DNA of 64,000 nt from Hemicordylus capensis (Eukaryota > Chordata > Lepidosauria > Squamata > Cordylidae): positions 20,015,820 to 20,079,819 of the forward strand of contig NC_069670.1 in the NCBI RefSeq assembly GCF_027244095.1, in the 5' to 3' direction. Positions within the stretch are counted from its first letter, which is position 1. Each line of letters opens with the position of its first letter. The notes beneath the pieces are model-generated. The model saw only the letters and a list, made by a program, of their open reading frames with translations. It had not been told where the DNA came from and ran no database searches. A program made the translations under genes and the position numbers. This document shows positions 39,679-50,675 of this stretch, piece after piece.

Positions 39679-40399
39679 GTGAGTCGGCGGGGCGGAGGGC
39701 GGGCGGGTGGGTGGGGAGGCGGCGGTGGCGGCAGGAGCCCTGCGTGGCCGCCTCCTCCTCCTCCTCCTCCTTTTCCTCCCCATGACCATGAGTGGGGCCA
39801 GCATTGATGGTGGGGGGGGGGGCGGCTGCTGCTCCCGCTGCTGGCGGCCCCCTTGTGGTAGTGGTGGTTGCTGTTTGGGGGGCGCGCAAGGGTCAGGGTC
39901 GCTCCCAAACCTTAGGAGCAGGACTGGCAGCCCCCCTCCCCTGGCTATGGGTGCCATGCTTGCTGTGGGTGGTAGTGCTGCTGGCTTCCGTGGTGGTGGT
40001 GTGGGGGGCGGGCGAGGCCCCCTGCAAGCTTGAGCGGTAGAAGTGGCCTTCTGGATTGGGGCCAGGGTGACGATCAGGAGTTGGTCGTGTGGGGTGGGGG
40101 TGGGGGAGTATACTGGGATGGGGATGGGGGGGTGGCGAGTGAGTGACCCCAAAGGAGGAGTGGCCTTATGGCTTGGCACTGGTCTGAAGATGAGGCATTG
40201 GTGGTCTTGCCCGTTATTTGCAGCTAGCCTTAGCAATATTTGGAGTGTTTGTTATTGGGCTTGGGGGGTGTGTGTGAGCGAGTGACCCAGAAGGCAGCCG
40301 CCTGCAAGCTTTGGAAATAGTAATGGTATTATGGATTGGCATTGGTACCAATATGTTGTGTTATTACCCAGACCAGTGGTACACTACATAGCCCCGTAC

Positions 40400-40640
40400 T
40401 AACTAAGCAAAGCGGCACCTTTTAAAAGTGGTGATTCTTTTTATTGAGCAGGGAAAGAGCAACTGGCCCTATCCATCCCCAGCACAGCATCCCCCCAGTG
40501 GAGGAGGATGAGAGGAGCCCTCTTATGTTTCTTTTTTAAGACTTTGAACCCTTTGGGGACAGGGAGCCTTTATTTATTCATTTGTATGTATGTATGTAGA
40601 CTGTTTGGGGAGCTTTTGTTGAAAAGCAGTATATATAAAT
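40400..40640 (-). repeat. LINE-tail-like dispersed repeat
   Basis: Reverse copy of the 4712 family: GCACCTTTTAAAAGTGGTGA, CCCTTTGGGGACAGGGAGCC. Confidence 0.6.
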
Positions 40641-40675
40641 ATTTGTTGTATTCATATAAACTGCTAATGCTAGCA

Positions 40676-40835
40676 AAGAGTAAAGACCACCGAGATGCCT
40701 CTGCAAGGGAACAACCGCAAGAGACCAGGCCTGTCCTGTGGGCTTCCAAGATGCATCTGGTGGGCCACTTTGGGAAACAGGTTGCTGGACTAGATGGGCC
40801 TGGGGCCTGACACAGTGGGGCTGTTCTTAATTTAT
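40676..40835 (-). repeat. CR1-like reptile repeat fragment
   Basis: AAGATGCATCTGGTGGGCCA and GGACTAGATGGGCCTGGGG, reverse order of the family. Confidence 0.65.
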
Positions 40836-41862
40836 ATATCATCATGGCTGGACATCACTGTAATGATCAAGATTGATTGGTCTTATCATTATTCATGTTA
40901 GTCTTATTATCATTGTTATTGCTAGCAGTAGCAGTGTTTGTGGGATTATTGATTCTGGTGTGACTGTTGGGGACAAGCGAGTGACTCAAAAGGTGGGTGA
41001 GGTCATCTGCAAGCTTTAGGCATAGTAGTGGCATCATGGATTGGCACTGGTCTTATTAATCTTCGTGTTGGTCTTATTATCATTACTTAGTGTTAGCATT
41101 AGCAGTGTGATATTTATTATTGGTACTGGTATTGGGAGCGAGTGAGTGATCCGGAAAGTGGGTGGGTCAACTGCAAACTTTAGGCATAATAGTGACGATA
41201 TAGATTATTTTCATCTGTTTTATTATTGGCATTGATCTTATTATATTAATATTGGCATTGGTTATATTGGTGATATGTATTATTGATCCTGGTGGTGTTG
41301 GAGTATGAGTGAGCGACTCAAGGGTGTGCAGGGTTGCCTCCCTAAACCGTAGGAGTGAAAGTGGCATTATTGGTGTCAGTGTTGATATTGGTGATAGGAA
41401 TATTTGGAGTATTGCCATTTGTTATCGGTGTTGGCATTAGTAGTAACTTGGAATTTGTTGTGTTGGTGAAATGTGGTGGCATTTCATAGTAGTGTTTATA
41501 TTATTTGTATTAGTAGTGTTAGGATGTTCTATAAGCATGTACTTGATACACATATAGGGTTCAAAGAGAGGCTTCTGTTTTGTGCAAGTAGTGTTGATGA
41601 TCCTCCTGTCAGGTGGGTCTAACACCGGGGGCTGTGGCCGTGACAAGGTGATTATTTGTTATTGGCAGTAACATATTTCAGACATTTGGTCATAATTCAG
41701 AACTCCAAGGCATTATTATTGCATGTGTGATCCTCCTGTACAGCGGGCTGAAAATGGGAAGAAGGGTTTGCTAAGAGCACAGATCACTTCCAGGAAAAAC
41801 TCTGAGCGCTGATGGATATAGCATGTTCCATAGTGGTCCAAGGTGTTGTATATTTCCATCAG

Positions 41863-41930
41863 TGAAAAAAGTCGTGGTGAGTAATGTACCAACATAGCTT
41901 GATGAGTAAAATATTTTGTTTGGCTGATAA
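41863..41930 (+). repeat. Unnamed 67-base repeat, copy 1
   Basis: Block around AATGTACCAACATAGCTTGA and TGAGTAAAATATTTTGT recurs at 61964-62030 with only a few differences. Confidence 0.7.
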
Positions 41931-42292
41931 ACAGCCAACATTTCTTCACCCCTGCTGATTGTGGTGTTGATCCTTGCCACAGTCCGGTAAGATGGCCCAG
42001 AGCATGATTTGTTCCCCATTGCCCACTTGGTCTATGTCTTTGTGCTACAAGCATTAGGTGTACTGGAAATTGGCAGAAGGGCTTACAAGAGGGCAAGTTG
42101 CTTCTGTAGGCAACCCCTTCGTGTTCATAGTTTCAGTTGTGTGCTTTTCTCTAGATTTTTGTAGCAGGACTGAACAGTGAGGGGTTGGGACAGTGCAGTG
42201 GCAGAGATGCCTAGCCTGTGTAAGCATGCATTCTGCACCACAATATGCTTCTGTCTCCTGTGTTTATCTCTGATCTTTGCACTGCCCTGTAA

Positions 42293-42760
42293 AAGGTAAA
42301 GGGTGCCGTCAAGTCAGCGTCGACTCCTCTTGACCACAGAACCCAGTGGTTGTCTTGGTAGAATATACAGGAGTGGTTCACCATTGCCTCCTCCCTCACA
42401 GTATAACATGATGCCTTTCAGCATATTCCTCTATCGCTGCTGCCCGATATAGGCGTTTCCCATAGTCTGCAGTGTTCTCTCTAATTTTTTTCATCTGATT
42501 TTTTTCCATGATGAGTTTTGTTCTGGGCGGCAGTATCAAGGCAGGGTGTGCACACCTGCATTTAGAGTGGGGCCTTCCTGATTCAACCTGAGCGGGATCT
42601 AAAATTTACTGAGCTGACATCAAAAAACTTGTGAGCACATGCATGTGCACACACCTTAGAGAGAACACCGATAGTCTGGGAAACATCCCAACGGGGATTC
42701 GAACTGGCAACCTCTGGCTTGCTAGTCAAGTCATTTTCTGCTGCACCATTAGGTGGCTCC
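42293..42760 (-). repeat. tRNA-like SINE split by a hAT-like MITE
   Basis: AAGTCAGCGTCGACTCCTCT at left, CCATAGTCTG break at 42469, then resumes ATAGTCTGGGAAACAT and ends with GGGATTCGAACTGGCAACC and the CACCATTAGGTGGCT head. Confidence 0.8.
42470..42670. mobile_element. hAT-like MITE with perfect 8-bp target duplication
   Basis: Ends CAGTGTTCTCTCTAAT and TTAGAGAGAACACCG are inverted. ATAGTCTG stands on both sides (42462-42469, 42671-42678). Internal blocks match the 16863 and 47187 elements. Confidence 0.9.
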
Positions 42761-42773
42761 TTGCACTGCCCTG

Positions 42774-43035
42774 TAAAGGTAAAGTGTGCCATCGAGTTGG
42801 TATCGACTACTGGTGACCACAGAGCCCTGTGGTTGTCTTTGGTAGAATACAGGAAGGGTTAGCCATTTCTATCTCCCGCGCAGTATAAAATGATGCCTTT
42901 CAGCATCTTCCTACATTACTGCTGTCCGATATAGGTGTTTCCCATAGTCTGGCAAATATACCAGCAAGGATTCGAACTGGCAACCTCTGGCTTGCTAGTC
43001 AAGCCATTTCCCTGCTGCACCATTAGGTGACCTGT
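42774..43035 (-). repeat. tRNA-like SINE of the TCGACTCCTGGC family
   Basis: Full reverse copy: ATCGAGTTGGTATCGACTAC to GCTGCACCATTAGGTGACC, with GGATTCGAACTGGCAACCTC. Confidence 0.8.
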
Positions 43036-43141
43036 AAGGTGAGACAAAACTGGGGGGGAGAGGGTTGCTAAGAAGATAAGTTCCCATGGTGGGCTGTGGA
43101 GCACATTTCAAAGTACTTGGAGACACCTGAGTACACAACAC

Positions 43142-43254
43142 CCACAGATGTTGGACTACAACTTCCATCATCCCTGACCATTGGCTACTGCAGTTGGGAA
43201 TTATGGGAGTTGTAGTCTAAAAACAGCTGTAGGGCCAAGATGTGCAGCCTTGCA
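43142..43254. mobile_element. Fold-back MITE
   Basis: Arms GATGTTGGACTACAACTTCC and ATGGGAGTTGTAGTCTAAAA are inverted. Confidence 0.6.
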
Positions 43255-43302
43255 CTAGAGCCTTCCCTTTCTTTTTGTTTATCTTTGTGATTCTTGCAAA
43301 CT

Positions 43303-43620
43303 CATAGAAACATAGGAAGTTGCTTTTCACCTAATCAGACCCTTGGTTTATCTAGCTCAATATTGTCCATACAGACTGGCAGCAACTTCTCCAAGATTTC
43401 ATACAGGAGTCTCTCTCAGCCCTACCTGGAGATGCCAGGGAATGAACCTGGGACCTTCTGCAGGCAAAGCAGATACTCTTCCACTGAGCTCTGGCCCCAT
43501 TCCCTAAGGGGAATATCTTAACAGTACTCACACACAGTCTCCCATCCAAATGCAAACCAGGGCAGACCCTGCTTAGCAAAAGGGACAATTCATGCTTACT
43601 ACCACAAAACCAGCCCTCCT
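43303..43620 (-). repeat. Composite 5S-tRNA SINE, full length
   Basis: Reverse copy with all parts: 3' body at left, TACTCTTCCACTGAGCTC (tRNA-like), GTCTCCCATCCAAATGCAAA and CCTGCTTAGCAAAAGGG (5S-like), TACTACCACAAAACCAGC at the right end. Confidence 0.85.
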
Positions 43621-44939
43621 CCCCAATTCCTGTAAGGTGGGCTGATCCTTCAAAGAGGGGGTTGCTGATTCTAATTTTGAACGTAGAACATTTCCACATC
43701 TTTGTTGTACTCGCATCCCATCCTTCTGTTTCTGTGATCTTTAGTACTTGCCCTGTGAAATAGGCTGAATATTTGTAATGATGGGGAGGCCATGGAGATG
43801 AACGGCAATTTGCGGTGCTGGGGGTGAGCAGTTTATTTCTAGTAATATTCAGAGCTGCAGCCTTGTGTGTGCTTTGCTTGGGAGTGAGATGAGTTGAACT
43901 TTCTGGGGCTTCCTTTTGAGCAGTCTTGCATTTTAGTCATACACTGCATTTTGAGGCTTCTGATAACGTTGTTTAGTGATCCTTGTAAGAGTTCTGTGAG
44001 GAGAGCCAAAGATTGGGTTGCAGATGTGCAGTGCAGGGCTTGACAACTCCCAGGTGTCAGGGAGCTGTGGCGCCTAGAAATTTAACCCTGGCACCAACTA
44101 TGATGTTCAGAGACAGATTTGATGGTTAAAATCTTTTTGTCCCAAGCAGCCCTGTTCTAAGTACGTTACTTGTGGATAAGGAGAAGCCCGCTTAAAGTTT
44201 GGAGGCTGGTGCTTAGATCTGAAGAAAATTTGACAAGGCCTTATGTAGTGTCGTTCAGGAATTCGAAGCAAGTTGTCTAGGGTCCTTGGTGAGAGTTATG
44301 ACAGTCCTGTAGGCAGACCATAAACTCGAGGGAAGAGTACAATAGAAGCAGTCAGCCCATCTGATTTATAAGCATGCATTTCAAATGTGTAGAAGCTGTT
44401 CACATCCTCACCACAACCCAGAGAGGTAGGCAAGTTTTGCTACCCTGATACTGCAGATGTGGGGTCGAGACTGAGAGAATCACAGTTTGCCTAAGGCCAC
44501 CTGGCAACTTCCATGGGTGGAGGTTTGAATTGGGAATCAGAAAGATTGTCATAAAGCTTGTTGAGATAATGTAATACTTGGGGTCAGTAACACAGTAGAA
44601 GAACTAGGTCGTATTATCTGTGCTGGGTAGACTAAGTTGAGAGAGCTGGGCAGAAAAGAGCACCCAGTGAGCTTTATCTCTGAGCAGGGACCCTTGCGTC
44701 CACATCTGCTACCCCTCAAACCTGAGCAGGGGCTGCGACTTAACATTGCCTAGGCAGGCAGCTTGCTATCATATTCCATGAAAACAGGGTTCATAGCACC
44801 AGTACAAGAATACTTAGAATGGAGACCCATCCAGTGTGCAGGCTTTTGAGTTTGGCAGAACTCTTCCTTAGGTTGAGTGTTCAAGGCGTTTTTTTAAGGG
44901 TAAAGTGAGTGGGTGTTTCTGAGTGAAGGCAGCCCTTGT

Positions 44940-44953
44940 CAGCGGATGTTTTT

Positions 44954-45004
<51 letters not shown>

Positions 45005-45278
45005 GGCTGTGGCAGAAGAAGACCAAAATAATCCCAGTGGTAATTGGCGCCCTGGGTGCAGTTCCAAAAGACCTTGAAGAGCACCTCAACACCATCGGGG
45101 CCACAGAAATCACCATCAGCCAATTACAAAAAGCAACTTTACTGGGAACAGCCTATATTCTGCGACGATATCTATAACAATTGACAATAAAATTCTGGCA
45201 TCCCAGGTCCTTGGGAAGGACTCGATGTCTGGATAAAACAAACCAGTCAATAACACCTGTCTGACTGTGTAAACAAGA

Positions 45279-45324
<46 letters not shown>

Positions 45325-45330
45325 TATTAT
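44940..45330 (+). mobile_element. LINE 3' fragment (R4/Dong-like) between AAT arrays
   Basis: The frame ending at 45177 reads KKTKIIPVVIGALGAVPKDL, then LGTAYILRRYL and stop, which resembles the C-terminal end of R4/Dong-group non-LTR elements. AAT runs flank it (44957-45001 and about 45283-45322). Dong-type elements are known to insert into TAA repeats. Clade assignment is from memory of the motif. Confidence 0.5.
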
Positions 45331-46150
45331 TCAGTTTCTATACTGCCCTTAGGAGATAATGCACAAAGCTGTTACTGGTAGCCAGAAACTTTGTTTGTAC
45401 TCCTCATGACCTTGGAGAGCGAGTTGCTTTTATTTCCATTTTACATGTCAGAGGACTGAGACTGAAAGAGCAGTGTGCCCACATTTACACAGTGTATCTG
45501 GAGGATGTGGAATTGGTGACCAAGTATTAGAAAGGCTGTTTCCCTGGCCTTGGATTAGTTTATCTGCTTGTCTCTCTCCCACCCCCAACTCTCCTTTGGT
45601 GCCTCCTTCTTCAGTTTTTTCTCCTTTATCTGCAGATTAGATTTACTTTGTAGTATTGCTTCTTCATCGGTCCTCAGAATGAGATAGAATAAATGTGGGT
45701 TAATTAACAAAAACATTATTCGATTCTAGTTGGGGGGGGAAATACTCTGATGGTGCCTTTATCTTTATGGTGCCGGGAGTATCTGTAGAAAGAGGGATGC
45801 TGGACAACATTATAAATTACGTTTTCAGACTAAACCTGTGTAGTTTGAAAGTTTGCAGTGTGTGTATGTATTTTTTTAACAAATGGAATTGTCCTGTCAG
45901 TTTCAAACTAACAATTGTCCTGTAACAAACCAAATGAATTGTAACTCTCTAAGCTGCATAGCGAAGTCCAAAGATGGAAGGCTACAGAGACTGTACAGGG
46001 TGACAGGTGGCTAAAATGTATCCCTTCCAGTTTCTGCAGGAAGATGCTGGCAGATTTCCAGGGATGATGATTTGCAAATCAATTTAGGCAAGTTACTAGG
46101 ACATAGAAAAGGTATACTAGCAGACTTGCCTATGGCTATATTGGTCATTA

Positions 46151-46308
46151 AAGGTAAAGTTGTGCAGTCCTGGTGACCACAGAGCCCTGTGGTTGTCTTG
46201 GGTAGAATGCAGGAGGGGTTTCCTATTGCCTCCTCCTGTACAGTATGACATGATGCCTTTCAGCATCTTTCTACATCGCTGCTGCCCGATATAGGTGTTT
46301 CCCATTAG
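46151..46308 (-). repeat. tRNA-like SINE of the TCGACTCCTGGC family, partial
   Basis: AGCCCTGTGGTTGTCTTGGG, TGACATGATGCCTTTCAGC, CCGATATAGGTGTTTCCC. Confidence 0.75.
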
Positions 46309-47186
46309 TCACTTTAAAAATCCACTTGTGTGCCTGGAAATGGTTGAGGCTCGCCTCAGCCCACCAGATGTGGCAGTTCACAAACCGTGATGAACACTTT
46401 AGTGTTTAGTGTCCTTATCCTTAGTGATAAGGAGTCGAGGTTCCCTCTCCCATGGCTACTTAGGTGAACCCCTTCTTCAATATCTTGGCATAGATCCTGT
46501 TCCCAAAACACACCTTGTGGCCGCCTTGATTTTTCGATCCCTTTGAGTGATCCCCTTCACCTTGCTTACCAAACGCTTTTAATTCAGTCTGGGATCTTTG
46601 AAACGTTTGGCATTCCAAAGCAGATCTTATAACCTTGCTTGCACATCGCTTTTCGATCCCGAATTGTCAGTTTGATCAGTCTTGCGGATGTCTTTGAGTC
46701 TGCATAATAAACGGAGTCTGCAGTATGGACATTGTGACTGAAAACAGAAACTCAGTTTTGTGTCTTGCTTATGCAGCTAAGCTGGGACACTTTCCTATGG
46801 GGCAAAAGGTTGCCTCGGCTATAAGGGCTTTGAGGGTCCTTGCACATATTATGAGCAAAATATCCTAGTGCAACCCGTCCTGTGTTTTAACACAGCAGAG
46901 GCAGCTGGGCTTGGTTCAGTCACCAGAGCTGAAATAAAACAGTAGAGGGATGCCTCTTCCCTTCAAACAGCTTCTGTTGGTTTTAGGGAAATGCAAACTT
47001 CATTTAACGGTTTGGGAGTGTTTTGTCAGCTATGTGTTTTGTGTAGCTGGTGGTGTCAGATGTCAACAGTTAATGGTCACACTGTCTCTTTGGATTGAAC
47101 AGCTTGTGTATCTTCCATATATTCCATATATAGAACCATATATTCCATATATAGCATGGTTAGAGTGTCGGACTAAGACCAGGGAG

Positions 47187-47398
47187 CACTGTTCCTTCTA
47201 AGGCATGCACATGTACGTGCATGCGCTCACAAGTTTTTTGATGTCTGCTCAGTTAGTTTTAGATCCTGCTCAGGTTGAATCAGGAAGGCCCAACTTTGAA
47301 TATACTTGTGCAGGCACACTGTCTTGATACTGCCGCGCAGAACAAAACTCATTCCGCACAGAGATGAGAAAAATTAGAGGGACCACTGCCAGGGAGAT
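47187..47398. mobile_element. hAT-like MITE with perfect 8-bp target duplication
   Basis: Ends CACTGTTCCTTCTAAG and TTAGAGGGACCACTG are inverted. CCAGGGAG on both sides (47179-47186, 47399-47406). Confidence 0.9.
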
Positions 47399-47439
47399 AC
47401 GAGTTCAAATCACTATTCGGCCATTACATGGACAGTGGG

Positions 47440-47693
47440 GTAAGGTAAAGTGTGCCGTCTATTCAATTTCGTCTCCTGGCGCCCACAAAGTCCTGTGGTT
47501 TTCTTTGGTAGAAAACAGGAGGGGTTTACCATGGCCTCCTCCCGCTCAGTGTGAGATGATGCTTTTCAGCATCTTCCTATATCGCTGCTGCCTGATATAC
47601 ACGTTTCCCATAGTCTGGGAAACATAGCAGTGGGGATTCAAACTGTGGCAACCTTCTGCTTGTTAGTCAATTATTTCCCCACTGCACCATTTA
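47440..47693 (-). repeat. tRNA-like SINE of the TCGACTCCTGGC family
   Basis: TAAGGTAAAGTGTGCCGTCT, TCCTGTGGTTTTCTTTGGTA, GATGATGCTTTTCAGCATC, and a right end CCCCACTGCACCATTTA. Confidence 0.8.
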
Positions 47694-47694
47694 T

Positions 47695-48001
47695 GGTGAT
47701 GTGGTAGCAAGCATGAATTGTCCCCTTTGCTAAGCAGGGTCTGCCCTGGTTTGCATTTGGATGGGAGACTACATGTGTCAACCCTGTAAGATCTTCCCCT
47801 CAGGGGATGGGGCCGCTCTGGGAAGAGCACCTGCCTGCTTGCATGCAGAAGGTTCCAAGTTCCCTCCCTGGCAGCATCTCCAGATAGGGCTGAGAGAGAC
47901 TCCTGCCTGCAACCTTGGAGAAGCTGCTGCCAGTCTGTGAAGGCAATACTGAGCCAGATGGACCAATGTTCTGACTCAGTATATGGCAGCTTCCTATGTT
48001 C
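47695..48001 (+). repeat. Composite 5S-tRNA SINE, well preserved
   Basis: GTGGTAGCAAGCATGAATTG, GCTAAGCAGGGTCTGCCCTG, TTGGATGGGAGACTACATG (5S C-box-like), GCCGCTCTGGGAAGAGCA, and the 3' body to CTTCCTATGTTCC. Confidence 0.9.
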
Positions 48002-48532
48002 CACTCACTGGGTGACTCTGGGTTTGTCCCACCTTGCTCAGCTTAACTCACCTGACAGTTGTGAGGATAAACATAAATGTGTGCACTGCTCTTGACTCCT
48101 GAGAGGAAGAGTAGGATATAAATGTGAAAACACATTTCTTCTGATCTTAATTTCCACTTGACTCCTCGATGATGCAGAATTTGAATGTGAATTCTCAGAA
48201 TTTTGGAGGTGTACCAACCAGCATCCATGCTTTTTGTGATGTCTTGATTCTTGCTCTCGTTCGAAAGCTGGAGAGTGTGGTGGTCTGTTTTACTGGGTCT
48301 TTCTGTGTGAGAGACTCATTCTGTCTCTCTAGGGTATGTTTGCAGTATTAAATTCCATGTTCTTAGCAGTTGTAGTGGACACAAAAAACATGTTTCTAAT
48401 GAGCTTGTGGAGAAATGAACTTTGCTTATCAAAAAACTTGAATGCACCATCAAACAGTTGCTCTGTTCAAATTGGTGCTATTTCTTTGCAATGTTTCTGG
48501 GGACTGCTTATTCAGTGAAAAGGTGTCTGGTG

Positions 48533-48770
48533 CAGGGTGGATTTGATTTAAATCAAACTGATTTAAATCACGATTTAAATCACGATTTAAATCACTAGCA
48601 GGGTGGATAAAAATCAATGATTTTTTAAAAAAAAAATCAAAAAAATTGGATTTTTTTTATTTAAATCGGATTTTTTTGATTTTTTTTAAAAAAATCATTG
48701 ATTTTTATCCACCCTGCTAGTGATTTAAATCGTGATTTAAATCAGTTTGATTTAAATCAAATCCACCCTG
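48533..48770. mobile_element. Palindromic hAT-like MITE (GATTTAAATC family), copy 1
   Basis: 238 bases, nearly perfect inverted repeat throughout. Ends CAGGGTGGATTTGATTTAAA and complement. Target duplication GTCTGGTG on both sides (48525-48532, 48771-48778). Each arm carries four GATTTAAATC decamers and an internal second CAGGGTGGAT. Confidence 0.9.
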
Positions 48771-48815
48771 GTCTGGTGCATGTAAAATATGAAATATGCT
48801 GAACGGTCTTGGGGA

Positions 48816-49119
48816 GGAGAGCTGGTCTTGCGGTAGCAAGCATGAATTGTCCCCTTTGCTAAGCAGGGTCTGTCCTGGTTTGCCTTTGGATGGGTGACTG
48901 CATGTGAGCGTTCTAAGGTATTTCTCCTAGGGGATGGGACCAGAGCTCATCTGAATGCATGCAGAAGGTCCCAGGTTCAAACCCTGGCAGCCTCCAGGTA
49001 TGGCTGGGAAAGACTCTTGCCCTCTTTATTGAGCTGCTTGCCAGTCAGGGTAGACAATACTGAGCTAGATGAACCAATGGTCTGGCTTGGTATATGGCAG
49101 CTTCCTATGTCCCTATGGC
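48816..49119 (+). repeat. Composite 5S-tRNA SINE
   Basis: GAGCTGGTCTTGCGGTAGC, GCTAAGCAGGGTCTGTCC, and a good tRNA B-box-like CCCAGGTTCAAACCCTGGC at 48970. Confidence 0.85.
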
Positions 49120-50204
49120 TTTGTGTAACCTGTTGTCTGTGGTGGTTGCCTGCAGATTAAGATGTGAGCATCCATACTTGCCACTATCTGCTGAAGAGGA
49201 AAGGCTCTATGAGCATATATGCCTTACTGCTGCTGTTAAACATGTCTTGTTAGAGTGCCTGCTCCTTTAAACGCTTTCTGCAATTATGTGCCTTGGTTCC
49301 TGGGTGAAGGCATGGTTATGTGCTTCCTTCACATTGTTAAAAATAATTGGCTGTCTGTACTCTCTGTAGGAGCTTGAGAATTAACAGACCAGTTGCTGAC
49401 ATAAGAGTTGTATTCCTTAATTACTTGAATGGAAACCACGGAACGACAGCTAGAAAATTACCCAGTGTATGCACGGTACAAGGCATCCTAGATAGTGCAG
49501 TGCTGAAAAATATCTACACTTTGCTTTTCATTCCTGATCTGCAAGTGGACAGCAGGCACTATAAGAGGCATGCACCTTTTCTGAGTTTAAGAAGTGTAAT
49601 GAGTATAATTTTGAATGTGGACTAGAGAGTAGTCGTGTTAATTTTGTTCGGGGCAGCGGGAATTGTTAAGATTTTAAAATTGCTTTTGAGCCATGCTCTG
49701 AGACAAGGCAATTTTTAAGGATTAGGCTGTTAACATGGTGTTTGCTTACCTTCAAAGTCTGGGTTTTTTTCCTATTCATAGAGTGACATTGGTGGATTTT
49801 GAGGGCCTTTAGTAAGTTGGAGGGAAAATGGAGAGGGCTGTCTAGCTGCTGTTGTTTTTTCACTGGACGAAATTTGTGGTCACATTTGGCATATGTAGCC
49901 CTCTGCTAAGCAGAATAGTTAGAAAGGAAAAGTAACAACTGCTAAAACAAGATCCAAGGAAAACAGCACAGCTAGTTGTGAGCACCTGGAGTGAGGCTTG
50001 TGATTCTTCACAATAAGTCCCTTACTCTCCCTCCCAATGCCGCATGGCAGGCTGCTTTGAAACTAAAGACATTTGCCATATGGATCTGCCAGGCCAAAAG
50101 TAGAGATAAGACAAGAATAATACTGTTGTCTGAATTTCTGGTATTAAATTGGAAGCAGTCCTTGACCAGATAGCTGTGCTGCTCTGTCTTTTTCATTTTT
50201 CATT

Positions 50205-50397
50205 TTATTTTTTACATCTATAACCTGCTCTTCCTCTGAGGAGCCCAGAGCAGTACCTCGTCATGTGTATCCTCACAACAGCCCTATAAAGTAGAGAGAA
50301 GTGACTAGCCCAGAGTCACCCAGTGAGTGTCACGGCTGAATGGGGATTTGAGCTCAGGTCTCCTCGGTCCTAACCACCACACTACACTGACTCTCTG
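50205..50397 (-). repeat. Sauria/Squam-type tRNA SINE
   Basis: CTATAACCTGCTCTTCCTCT at left and CCACACTACACTGACTCTCT at right. Confidence 0.75.
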
Positions 50398-50502
50398 GCC
50401 TTGCCCTCTCAATGGTGAAAGCCCCTATATGCCATGCATTGACAGCAAGCATGGCAGACAGTCATTCTAGTATTAAATTGTACTAATCAATCTGCAGCTC
50501 CC

Positions 50503-50675
50503 TGGTCGAAAGAGAAGGTTTCAAGTTCCCTCTCTGGCAGCATCTCCAAGATAGGGCTGAGAGAGAGTCCTGCCTGCAACCTTGGAGAAGCTGCTGCCAG
50601 TCTGTTTAGACAATACTGAGCAAGATGGACCAAGGGTTTGACTCAGTATATGGCAGCTTCCTATATTCCTAAGTT
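50503..50675 (+). repeat. Composite 5S-tRNA SINE, 3' half
   Basis: GTCGAAAGAGAAGGTTTCAA onwards, 3' body complete. Confidence 0.75.

Larger units (their letters stand above)
39890..41440 (+). repeat. Decayed tandem repeat at the start of RPRD2 intron 1
   Basis: Recurring pair of landmarks: GAGYGAGTGACYC (40134, 40274, 40973, 41136, 41303) and, about 30 bases on, CTGCAAGCTTTAGG with TAGTGGCATTATGGATTGG (39901, 40021, 40302, 41009, 41171, 41338, some eroded). Spacing is about 120-170 bases apart from one gap filled by other repeats (40395-40840). Confidence 0.65.
47148..48130 (+). repeat. Sauria/Squam-type tRNA SINE split by three later insertions
   Basis: Head TAGCATGGTTAGAGTGTCGG; a B box piece GAGTTCAAATCACTATTCGG (47411); a body piece CTCACTGGGTGACTCTGGG (48003) and a tail GAGTAGGATATAAATGTGAA. 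Between these lie a hAT-like MITE (47187-47398), a - SINE (47440-47693) and a composite SINE (47695-48001). Confidence 0.75.

Noticed and set aside
39023-39889. Reverse-strand open frame (288 codons) over RPRD2 exon 1
   Set aside because: Antisense shadow of a CpG island and of the Ser/Ala repeat codons; low-complexity, no known domain.
44957-45322. CRISPR-like array from regular AAT repeats
   Set aside because: Simple microsatellite flanking a LINE fragment; no repeat-spacer structure, and the genome is vertebrate.
47710-47780. Possible 5S rRNA gene
   Set aside because: Only the internal promoter part resembles 5S rRNA. The remainder is SINE body, and the same sequence occurs in many copies.
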